From Adiantum capillus-veneris (Eukaryota; Streptophyta; Polypodiopsida; Polypodiales; Pteridaceae), in assembly GCA_014529385.2 (NCBI GenBank), contig CM043942.1, forward strand, positions 61,056,684 to 61,120,683: a stretch of DNA of 64,000 bases, in the 5' to 3' direction. The notes beneath the pieces are model-generated. The model was not told the DNA's origin and did no database searches. It saw nothing but the letters and a program-made list of their open reading frames with translations. The position numbers and the translations under genes are program-made. Shown here in pieces: positions 56,022 through 64,000 of the stretch; positions within the stretch are counted from its first letter, which is position 1; each line of letters opens with the position of its first letter.

Positions 56022-57217
56022 GCTTCTTGTAACACCTCTTTGACCGAAGTTTCCAAATGGCTTAGTTATTGTTTCAAAGCCATTTTACCTAGCGTAAATG
56101 AATTGTGGAAAAATATGCTAAAGGAAGCTGATGTACCTACCGATTCAAGTTGGATTTTAAATGATTCAGTAGGTGTGATTCCTGTTTTAAAGTTTTTGAA
56201 CTCTTCAAGAAGCCTTACGGAGAAATCTTCTCCTTTATGTCTCCAAACTTTTGACTTTACAACGCTATACACGAAGCTAAATTGGAGGACCTTAAATTTA
56301 GAGTCATGTCTCTTATTTCAAAAGTTTTTGCGAACAAGCTTGACAAGGATAGGTACAAGGCATTGCTAGTAGAAAAGTCAGCCTTGAACTTTGACTTCTT
56401 ATGGCTGAAAAACAAGAATGTAGATGTAGACAAAGGAAGAAAGAGATTCACCAGGATTGTAGATGACATTGACATCATATCTTGGTTAGATTTTCTTTTG
56501 GACAATTTATATATAACCATCGGCGACTCTCTTTTCAAGCAAACAATTGGTATCCCTATGGGCACCAATTGTGCTGTTTTTCTTGCTAATTTCTATCTTT
56601 TTACTTATAAGTTTGATTTTATGGAGCGTCTTGTCCTTGCTAACACTTGCCCAATATTTTTGCACAAGTTATGCAATGTAAGACGCTTTGTACATGATCT
56701 TTTTGTCCCTGACGTTCCTTCTTTTCAAGATTTTATGTACTTGAATTCGAGTTCTGTAGACGGAGGAATTTATCCCAAGGAGTTTTGTGAACTTAACTGT
56801 ACCACAAGTAGTGATTGTTGTGCCTTTTTAGACCTTAAGATTTCTCAGATTCCCTTGGGATTAGAAGTAGATATCTATGATAAGCGCCTTGAACCAGAAA
56901 ATGGCAATCTAAAACTCATCCATATGCCTCACGTTTCTTCGAACATTTCTCTTTTAGCTAAGTACGGTGTCATTTGCTCTCAACTATTTAGATTTTCTCG
57001 TCTTTGTTCTAGTAAACATACTTTTGTTGTTCAATCTTGCCATCTTATTTCTTTACTAGTTGAAAAAGGATACTCATTCCAAAGAATCATGAAAAGCGTT
57101 CGTTCATTTTTGCATTGTAGTAAGTTTATTTTTAATGTTTCTTCCTTTGGAATGTTCAAGATAATCAGTAGTAAATTCAATAGAAGTGGGGAGCTAAAAA
57201 GCCCACTTATTGTTTGA

Positions 57218-58560
57218 CTTAATAACACCTTATGTTGTTGTTTTGATCTTTAGCGCTTCTAGTATTTTTACTATAGCTTGACAAATGCTAGCCTTTATCA
57301 TGGCTGAGTATGCCCATCACCTCTGGAGGGTGATAGAAACTCAGCTCGTTGGTTTTGTAGAGTACGTTCAAAGCATGAATGACCTCTATATAAACCTGCA
57401 CCTACTCTTGGGCACTGACGACTTTAGTAGGGATGTCATAGCTGTTGTCAAAGCTGTGCATGATAAAGGTGATAATCTTATTCTTCCTATTTGGACAAGT
57501 AGCGAAGTTGAGATCACATATTGTCAAGTTTGGTTCTTTGCTCTTCGTAGGTTTGTAGTAGTCTTCATTTTTCGATTTCGTATTTAGCTTACCTGAGGAC
57601 TTACGAATGTGTTCCGTTAGAAGTTGTTGTGTGAAGTTTGATTTCTAGGATTAAGTTTTTAAGATGTCTTATCTTTTTTTGCTTAAAGTTGAGTACTTGT
57701 TTTAAGCCAAGTAAGTTGCGTCAACTTATTTTACACCTGCCTTTTCTAAAAACATTTTTGAGTTAAAAATGTTTTGGTTTATCTAGTTTTGTTTCGTAGC
57801 AAACAAAGTGATTTAGTTAGTTTGTTTGTTTTTGTTTTTCTTTTCTTTTCTTGTGTCCCTTGCTTTTATAGTTTTATGAGTGCTTTATTCCCTCTTATAA
57901 TTCGTGAGTTCAGACTATTCTGAACTTATGAAGGTATACACATTGACTACTAGAGATTCAAAAGTATGAGTAGCACCTGAGACATGGCCTTGCCTCCCTC
58001 TAGAGGATGCAAGAGGGATATCTAAAGAGATCATGGATAAAATCTCAGCTTAGCCCAACCAGGCGGGCGATCTCTAAGCTTGAGATGTGGCGTGAGGATT
58101 ATGTATTTCACACACACGCTTCACAAAGGACATTGCAAACAATGTATAATTGTCATAAGTAGCATGTTTTCCGGGCCCTGTATGGTATTGGACATATGGA
58201 ATTTCTTGGGGGATCTAAATTGTACTTTTTCCATACTTTCATGCTTGTATGCATTTGTAGTATGGCTGCTCTATGAAAAAACTATGCCTCAAATTCATAG
58301 CCTTCCTCGACTCCACTGCCTCATATCATTCAATGACACAAATTACAATCTCAATCCACTACTTCATATCATCCAATGCCCCTTGCCCCTTTTTTTATGG
58401 ATGAGGGAAATCAGCCTTTGTCCAACCATCCAATAGTTTCAAACATCTTAGGTAGAATTCTTCACAGAAAATTTCCAATATCAGAATATACCAATGCAAA
58501 CCCCCTAAGGGTCTGACCCAGTAACACTACTTCATGCATTATACTTGCAGCCAGCATTCA
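57218..58560. other. Intronic sequence after the Penelope-like relic
   Basis: A 100-codon frame at 57,285-57,587 directly after the RT may be element-derived, but it has no motif I recognise. The rest shows no coding sequence, repeat or RNA gene that I can support. Confidence 0.4.
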
Positions 58561-59188
58561 ATCATGACGTTTAATAGTTGCAAAGTTCATCATGATGACA
58601 TAAGAGTAAGCATTTCCCCTCCTAAAGCACAATTTGTCACAAAACAATGACGTGGCATTATCACCTGACATAGCATGATGACGTGGCATGGCCATTGGAC
58701 AGGGCATGCTGACGTGGCAGACAATACGACGGCATGCTGACGTGGTAAACAATTCGGACCTCTGCGATTTGCGTTGACAGGTGCTGACGTGGCAGCCTTT
58801 ATGGATTTCTGCAAATTGCTCTAGCTGCTTTTCCTGGCAGATTTTTGACCAGTTGCTTTTGGAGCTAATTGCTTTTGAGTTTAGAAGCTTTAGGGGCTCT
58901 GCTTGGGCATCCCTTGTAAGAATAAATAAGCCCAAGGGGCCTCACTCTTGAGGGCCATTTGGACGTAGAGACCGAGAGCAGAGGACCCCTCGGGAGTTGT
59001 ACTTTGCAATGATTGATGAAAAAGAAATATCGAAAGGGATGCCAAACTTTGGGGCCAATACCTCTGGGCACGGAACTACGCCGGGCCGTATCGACTCTCT
59101 CTCTCTCTCTATTAAAGTTCATTGATTATGAAATTTTTGTTCGTGTGTTGTTATTGATTTCTCGCTTGGAGTGTCCAAGCCTGTTACA
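58561..59188 (+). mobile_element. Candidate LTR (U3-R-U5) with clustered TGACGTGG boxes
   Basis: A cluster of TGACGTGG boxes (58,648-58,794) is followed by a TATA-like AGAATAAATAAGCCC near 58,918, a CT run near 59,097-59,110, and an end CCTGTTACA at 59,188. A gag-like reading frame starts 210 bases later. This promoter-leader-gag order suggests a 5' LTR. No second copy, no target duplication and no canonical primer-binding site were found, so the LTR call is inference and the left edge unknown. Confidence 0.4.
58648..58794 (+). promoter_or_regulatory. Five spaced TGACGTGG(C/T)A elements
   Basis: TGACGTGGCA at 58,648, 58,679, 58,710 and 58,785, and TGACGTGGTA at 58,738; a weaker TGACGTTT lies at 58,565. 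The core combines the TGACG motif bound by TGA-class bZIP factors and the ACGTGG(C) core of G-box/ABRE-type sites. Start-to-start spacing is 31, 31, 28 and 47 bases. Confidence 0.8.
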
Positions 59189-59396
59189 GTGAGATCCGAG
59201 CTCAGAAAGATTCTTCTTCTACTGAGGATCCGATCTTTTATAGCGCACACAGGTTTTTTTGAAAGAATCTTCGTGCCTCGACCCCGGACTTATTGGTAAC
59301 TCCCACCCTTCGTACATCACGCATCGGGCGCGCTTCCGTCTTCCTCGCTCTGTCTTAGGGCATATGTCATAAATGGTAAAGCATCCCAGATTACAC

Positions 59397-59858
59397 ATGG
59401 TTTCTCGTGGAGAATTTGATAGAGATAACAATTCTCAGTGGGAAGGTAAAGAAAAGTTGAAATCCGGCGCGGGAACTAAAGAAAAGAATGAAGATTTGGG
59501 CAAATTTTTCGGCGGAAAAGTTTGTCAAAATGGAGTATAAACGTCAATTGCAGGTTGGCATATGTATGAAAAGATTGATCAAGTATTCCAGGGACTTGAG
59601 ATTTGCGAAACACCTGGAGAAATACTCGATTGATGAGATTTAGTCGAGATGGCGTGAGGCCATTGATTCTCCTCTTAAGCCGGAAGAAAAGCTGAAAGGA
59701 CATACAAGTGCAGAAAAGCGGAACCTGCACTCGTAGAAAGAGATGGACAAGAACTCTTGAAAAGAAGATGAACCAGAGGACCACCAGAAGATAAGCCAGA
59801 AAGTTACAGAGCAGCAACCGAGGGCGGAAGAAAAGGAAAGAAAAAAGCAAGATTGGTA
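59397..59858 (+). pseudogene. Gag-like reading frame, interrupted
   Basis: From ATG 59,397 a frame gives MVSRGEFDRDNN and EKLKSGAGTKEKNEDLGKFF. After a shift near 59,530 a second frame gives MEYKRQLQVGICMKRLIKY, RFAKHLEKYSIDEI, SRWREAIDSPLKPEEKLKG and a Glu/Lys/Gln-rich end, with TAG at about 59,639 and two further stops. The coherence of the second part argues for decayed coding sequence. I do not recognise a named Gag. It is cut off at 59,859 by a partial LTR of another family. Confidence 0.4.
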
Positions 59859-60108
59859 TGTAAGGTGCAACGGAAGTGAATGTTAGATTTGCTCAAGATG
59901 AGTGCTCCGAACTGTGCTCAAGGGTTCCTTTTACTTACGGAAGGGATAGCCTTCCATTCCTTTAGTGAGAGAGTGCAAATGATCACAAACAAAGTGGATA
60001 AACATTGTGAATGAAGGTGCTGAGACTGAGAGATAGAGAGAGAAGAATACGACACCAGAAAAAATTTCAAACCCTCCTCCGAAGGCCCCACTCTCTATGG
60101 CGAGAGTG
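59859..60108 (-). repeat. Partial LTR of the 43.8-48.2 kb non-autonomous family
   Basis: TGTAAGGTGCAACGGAAGTG through CTATGGCGAGAGTGG matches the first 245 or so bases of both LTRs of the element at 43,816-48,158. Similarity stops at 60,108, where LINE sequence begins. Confidence 0.9.
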
Positions 60109-62902
60109 GGCATAGCAGTAGATCATGCTCTCTTGACATTGTTTGTTAAATTTCAGTATAGTACAACCCAGACATCAGGAGGTAGGTCACACACCCGCTA
60201 TACATTTACACCAGAGACGGATTTCATTTATATAGAGGAGATTTGGGACCGTCTATTGGAAGGCACAGTTGGCACAAATGGTACATGCCTCTTAGTGGAG
60301 GAGTGCACCACTCTACTGGCTGAGACACTGCATGGGGCTGCATCAGTGGCATACCCACATACTCAGCCGGGCAAGAGACGACATTCTGGGAGCATGCCCC
60401 AGAATAGTTGCTACGAGCACTTTCTTTACATCTGAGATGGTACAAAGGGCCATCGACAGGATGAGGACCAGTAAGGCATATGATCATGACGGTCTAGTAG
60501 CGGAGCACTTAGACATGCCAGGGATATGCTGATGGAGGTTCTCGCAGTGTTGTTCAATCGTGCCATGTGTGAGGGGTTACCTGAGACTTGGAGGTTGTCT
60601 AATATTGTGCCCATCCTCAAGGCTGGTGACCTTACAGAGCCTGGGAACTACCGCACTATTATGGTTGGACACACATTGGCACGGTTGTATACATCTATTC
60701 TGGAGCAACACTTGAGTAATTGGGTAGAGGGCAAGGGTGTACGAGCAAAAGGTCAGGCTGGCTTCAGGAGGGGTTTCTCCACTCTTGATCATATTCTGAC
60801 ACTCAGGGCCATCATTGAGGAGGGCAGAGCACATGGGAGACGGATCTATTGTAGCTTTGTGGATTTTCGCAAAGCATTGGACATGGTACCAAGAGCTCGA
60901 TTGATGCGTAGACTACAGGAGATGGGGGTGCCCGTAGAGATGATTTGGGGGATGATGGCTTTGTACAGATCAGTGATGTGACATGTACGCACTCCGGAAG
61001 GGGTATCTGATTTAGTTCACTCTACTATTGGAGTGAAACAGGGCTGCCCATTGTCTCCTACTCTATTTGGTATGTATGTTGATGAGGTGTCTGATTACAT
61101 TGACAGAGAGGGAATAGGGGTGCCCAGCTGGCAGGGACGTGGATCCCATTGTTGCTATATGTTGATGATATTGTGCTGATATCTGACTCACCAGAAGGTA
61201 TGCAACGACATTTGGATGCACTACGCAGTTTTGCAGAGGATAGTGGATTGTGTGTAAACCTAGGTAAAACCAAGGTTATGGTGTTTAACACCACACTGCA
61301 ATGGGTCAGGAGATCAATACCTACTTTCAAATATGGTCAGGAGATTGTGGAGTATACAGATGCATACGCTTACTTGGGGGTAGTCTTTATTGGGCCGAGA
61401 TTTTCTTTGAGACGAGCGACATAGACTAGACTAACTAGAGCTGCTGCGGCTGTGGGAGGAATGGAGAGGATATGTTCGCAGGTTCAGTTCCAGGAACCTA
61501 GGACAAAGTTTTGGCTCTTTGATACTTTGGTTGCCTCTACTATGTTATATGGGGTGCAGGTTTGGGGACCTTCTGTAGGCCAGGATGGTTGGAGGCATAT
61601 GGAGAAGCCCCTGGTATCCATGATCTCCCGGTTGATTACAGCCAAGGCTTCCGTACCGCATTATATCATTCGAGCAAAATTAGCTGCCCCCCCTATGGAG
61701 ATTGAGGCGCTTACCAGATTAGTCTCCTTTGTACAGAGTCTATGGGATACTACCAGAGACAGATATGCCAGGGTGGCTCTAGAGTCCTCCAGACAATTAG
61801 CTCTTAATGGGGATACATTATGCTGGTATGCACAGATGGCATCATGGTTTCAGACACATGGTTTCACCATGGACATATTGACTCTTTTCAATACTCTCTA
61901 TACGCACCCTTGAGGTCTCGGACGTGGGTAGAGATTAATAGACTCATTCGTCAGGATCTGATCCAGCTGGACACGAGGAGGACATGGATAGAGCCGATAC
62001 AGGAGTTGGGCACAAAGATGGCTTTCTATAGAGAGCATCTTCTCCACCTCACGGGGGATGGGTTTATGATTCGACCTAGCTATATGGACACGCATCTTTC
62101 TCATGGTTTGCGTTGTGCCATTGGCCAGATACGCACGTACTCACATCAGCTCGAGATTGAGACTGGCAGATTCAGAGGGACACCAGCAGATAGCAGGATA
62201 TGCCGCTTATGCCATCTAGAGCCGGAGAGAGAGGTACATTACATATGTCATTGCACAGTGTACTATGAGATACGAGGCCGTTTTCATTGTCTATTCAGAG
62301 AAGGTTTTGGTCCTCTATCTAGGGTCATGAGTTATGAGGATCAGAGATGTCTTGGGCTATATCTACTTGAGTTACACAGGCATAGAGAAACTTTACTGAG
62401 GAGAGCTGAAGAGAGACAACCCCAGAGACAGATCACAGATTTCTTTACACTAGATATTGTACACCCAGAAGAACAGACAGAGGAGCAGCCAAGAGTGGAG
62501 AGGTCTACCTGCACTACTGGCATTCTCATAGACCGAGCATTGGAGCTAGGGAGATCTAGACGACCCGATGGAGAAGAGGAGCTACACAGTTTCGAAGGAG
62601 GCTGCAACAAAGGATTCGAGCCATACTTTTTTGTCATCAGAGTGCAGATGAAGATGGATCTCTACTTCCCTCCCATATTGTCTACACCCTGTATTGCTTA
62701 GTTCACACATTTCACGCCTTTCACCTTTCACACCTATCAGCTTAGTTTAGGATTCTGCAGTATTTATATTTTGTTATCCTAATTTAATTTATTTTGTTAA
62801 TCTGACTTTGTATCAGATACACCGCATTGTAACTTTCTGGTCTCATAGGTCACTTTGGCCTTTTGAAGACGTTAATATAACATTTCATTTCATTTCATTT
62901 CA
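60109..62902 (+). mobile_element. 5'-truncated non-LTR retrotransposon (LINE) with (ATTTC)n tail
   Basis: The element starts inside the end of an APE-type endonuclease: the frame opens with GIAVDHALLTL, where the conserved Ser-Asp-His has lost its Ser. It continues through a full RT and C-terminal zinc-finger domain in shifted frames. It ends in untranslated sequence and a CATTTCATTTCATTTCATTTC tail (62,881-62,902), the simple-repeat tail of some LINE clades. 5' truncation is usual for target-primed insertion. No clear target duplication was found. Confidence 0.85.
60326..62701 (+). pseudogene. LINE ORF2 remainder: reverse transcriptase and CCHC domain with PIP-box-like motif
   Basis: RT blocks in order: IDRMRTSKAYDHDGL (about 60,455), LSNIVPILKAGDLTEPGNYR, GQAGFRRGFSTLDHI, FVDFRKALDMVPRARLM (first catalytic Asp), GVKQGCPLSPTLFG (about 61,032-61,073), then the catalytic LLYVDDIVLISDSPEG (61,152-61,199), NLGKTKVMVFN, YAYLGVVF. 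Thumb and connection: FDTLVASTMLYGVQVWG. The C-terminal finger is CRLCHLEPEREVHYICHC (about 62,200-62,254). Near the end is QRQITDFF (62,423-62,446), a perfect match to the PCNA-interacting PIP-box consensus. Disruptions: TGA at 60,979, a frameshift near 61,110-61,145, TAG at about 61,422, and a frameshift between about 61,820 and 61,913. Confidence 0.85.
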
Positions 62903-63002
62903 AGCTCCCTCCCTCTCTCAAGTCTCATCACTTATGGTGCAAGCTTCCGCTCCAAGCTTTGTGTGGATTCTGGACTCTCGTGCAACCGATTACCGCGTGG
63001 CA
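62890..63002 (+). pseudogene. Short copia gag-pol fragment (protease active-site region)
   Basis: The frame reads SLSQVSSLMVQASAPSFVW then ILDSRATDYRVA. It corresponds to the WILDSGATDHMT region of copia proteases with Gly-to-Arg at the active-site loop and His-to-Tyr. Only about 35 residues are recognisable. It abuts the LINE tail, so it may be the target into which the LINE inserted. Confidence 0.5.
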
Positions 63003-63672
63003 TGATCGCGTGTAAGACTTAAGCATCATTGACTTAAGCATCATTGCCAAGCATGCCTAAATAGGATTCTACTTTGACTAATGGGGGTGTGTGGCTCTCT
63101 ACTAACATATTGTTGAAGTCCAGCCTAATTCAAGCATATTTTAGGTTTACCGTTCTGGTCCCCCTTCCTGTTCCGCTGCTCCAGGAACAGGGGGCCCCCG
63201 TTCCCATTCCATGTAACTTTGCTGTATGCGTATCCTCCCGTATGTTTCAAACCATGCTTGAAATAGTTTCTTAGAAATCCACAGAAACAAACGACCGAGC
63301 TGAGGGAAGTGAGGTCGTTGCTATTATATCCAGGTTTGTCGTCGTGTATAGGTGGTCCCAATGGTTCCACTGACTACATTAAGGATTTTAATCATAAATA
63401 AATTTGTCAGTCTGTGCGTTTCTTGTTTAAACTGACTGCACAAGTGGCTTCAAAACTTTGACTAATGTTTACATACACTGTGTGTAACTTGCTATGCTGT
63501 GTACTTGTATCGTATGCTGAGGTCTTATCACAAGGATTTCAAGCTTGTGTCGCTATTGAAATTTGAGGGGAACTCGTGTTGAGTGTACAAATAATGTGAG
63601 TAAAGAAACCTGTAACCATTCTGGGTTTACCAATTACAAGTCTGACCCCCTGATTTGCTGTGTACATTTCAG
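63003..63672 (+). other. End of NAGLU intron 1
   Basis: Non-coding; it ends in a pyrimidine-rich TGTACATTTCAG acceptor (63,661-63,672). Confidence 0.7.
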
Positions 63673-63749
63673 GAGGAATGTGGCGGGAAAGCTTGCTTCA
63701 TCATCACCAATGCACGATCTGAAAGAGTGGTGACAAGCCAAGAGATAAG
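63673..63749 (+). CDS. NAGLU: Alpha-N-acetylglucosaminidase (NAGLU), exon 2
   Basis: 77 bases between TTTCAG and a donor AAG|GTTAGT encode EECGGKACFIITNARSERVV and TSQEI. This fits the N-terminal domain of plant NAGLU, where a C-GGK-CF-I-N block follows the F-F-I segment that exon 1 ends with. Exon 1 ends in phase 0 and this exon starts in phase 0, so the two join in frame. It ends in phase 2. One other frame would give a short ending with a stop, but only the chosen one matches the family and the exon 1 phase. The following exon, expected to carry the G-T-V-E/A-GLHWYLK block, is outside the window. Confidence 0.82.
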
Positions 63750-64000
63750 GTTAGTTTTTGGTGGTAAAAGTGGTTTCTTTCCTTCATACTCATGTAGTCT
63801 CCTCCCATTGCTTTAAAAGGTCAAATCATATTGGGTAATTTATTCTCTTATCTGCCTAATTTGGTCTCTCAGCCTTCTAGACTCAGCAATGAAATCACTC
63901 TTTAAAGTCTGTTCATATTTTGGTTTACATGGTGATGGTGCCTAATCTGCTGAAGCCTTGTGCTTGGAGGAGAACTTTATTTAAAGGGTGCCACACACTT
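63750..64000 (+). other. Start of NAGLU intron 2
   Basis: Begins GTTAGTTTTTGG and is T-rich; no exon is recognised before the window ends. Confidence 0.65.

Larger units (their letters stand above)
50050..57217 (+). mobile_element. Penelope-like reverse transcriptase relic, split by a copia insertion
   Basis: Two + strand parts, 50,050-50,844 and 56,022-57,217, form one RT-like protein when the copia at 50,845-56,021 and one GCTTC copy are disregarded. Blocks before the insertion: NNFVVTCKKFYLECLL, LPFLYTVWKFHKNP, KPRFIAAS. Blocks after it: LTEVSKWLSYCFKAI, LQTFDFTTLYTK, QTIGIPMGTNCAVFLANFYL, RRFVHDLFV, YPKEFCELNC, FLDLKISQI, MPHVSSNISLLAKYGV, SQLFRFSRLC. This set (DF-TLYT, GIPMGTN--FLANLFL, KYGV---Q--R-) is characteristic of the Penelope-like/Hydra-Naiad-Chlamys type of RT. 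The catalytic dyad position reads FVHD, so the first Asp is lost. Stops at 50,675 and 50,687 and a frameshift near 56,280 confirm decay. I see no clear GIY-YIG domain. Confidence 0.7.

Noticed and set aside
57285-57587. 100-codon ORF after the Penelope-like RT
   Set aside because: Could be part of the element, but no nuclease or zinc-finger motif is visible, so no gene was called.
63674-63730. Alternative frame of exon 2 ending in a stop (short C-terminus)
   Set aside because: Exon 1 ends in phase 0, and the phase-0 frame gives the NAGLU-like C-GGK-CF-I-N block without a stop; the alternative has no family match.

Overview
The window is nuclear DNA of a land plant with long, repeat-filled introns. 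A fern or another non-angiosperm vascular plant is my best guess. Evidence: GT-AG plant-type introns; exons of a plant alpha-N-acetylglucosaminidase (NAGLU) gene; a pentatricopeptide-repeat (PPR) pseudogene; chromovirus, Tat/Athila-like and Tork-like LTR elements; a Cassandra-like LTR with 5S RNA similarity; non-LTR elements; a Penelope-like reverse transcriptase; and many (GA/CT)n tracts. The species cannot be named from sequence alone.

Layout. 1-1.6 kb: last coding exon of an unrecognised + strand gene, followed by 3' flank with two local tandem duplications. 5.0-6.7 kb: an old non-LTR remnant. 8.5-13.7 kb: about 590-bp direct repeats around a gag-like relic and a PPR fragment, probably a degenerate non-autonomous LTR element. 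14,287-39,447: a nested stack. The outer element is an old minus-strand chromovirus (LTRs of about 1.5 kb, TSD TGAAT). A + strand Tat/Athila-like element (17,348-29,134, TSD GTCCA) lies in its integrase. A + strand Tork-type copia (32,758-37,639), whose 5' LTR is cut to its last 77 bp, lies in its 5' end. 39.4-42.7 kb: intergenic DNA with microsatellites and a duplication.

42,724 to the end: the NAGLU gene. Exon 1 (42,724-42,936) and exon 2 (63,673-63,749) are separated by a 20.7-kb phase-0 intron. That intron holds a non-autonomous LTR element (43,816-48,158, TSD GAAAA), an old copia end, a Cassandra-like LTR, a Penelope-like RT split by a very young copia (50,845-56,021, identical LTRs, TSD GCTTC), an LTR-like region with five spaced TGACGTGG boxes, a partial LTR and a 5'-truncated LINE.

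Most notable: the Tat/Athila-like element has a second retropepsin-like domain downstream of integrase, and behind that an extra small ORF preceded by a polypurine tract and a TATA box. No element looks fully intact; the young copia has one apparent 1-nt frameshift and the Tork copia one in-frame stop. Target-site duplications and LTR edges were read by eye. Family names rest on motifs, not database searches.
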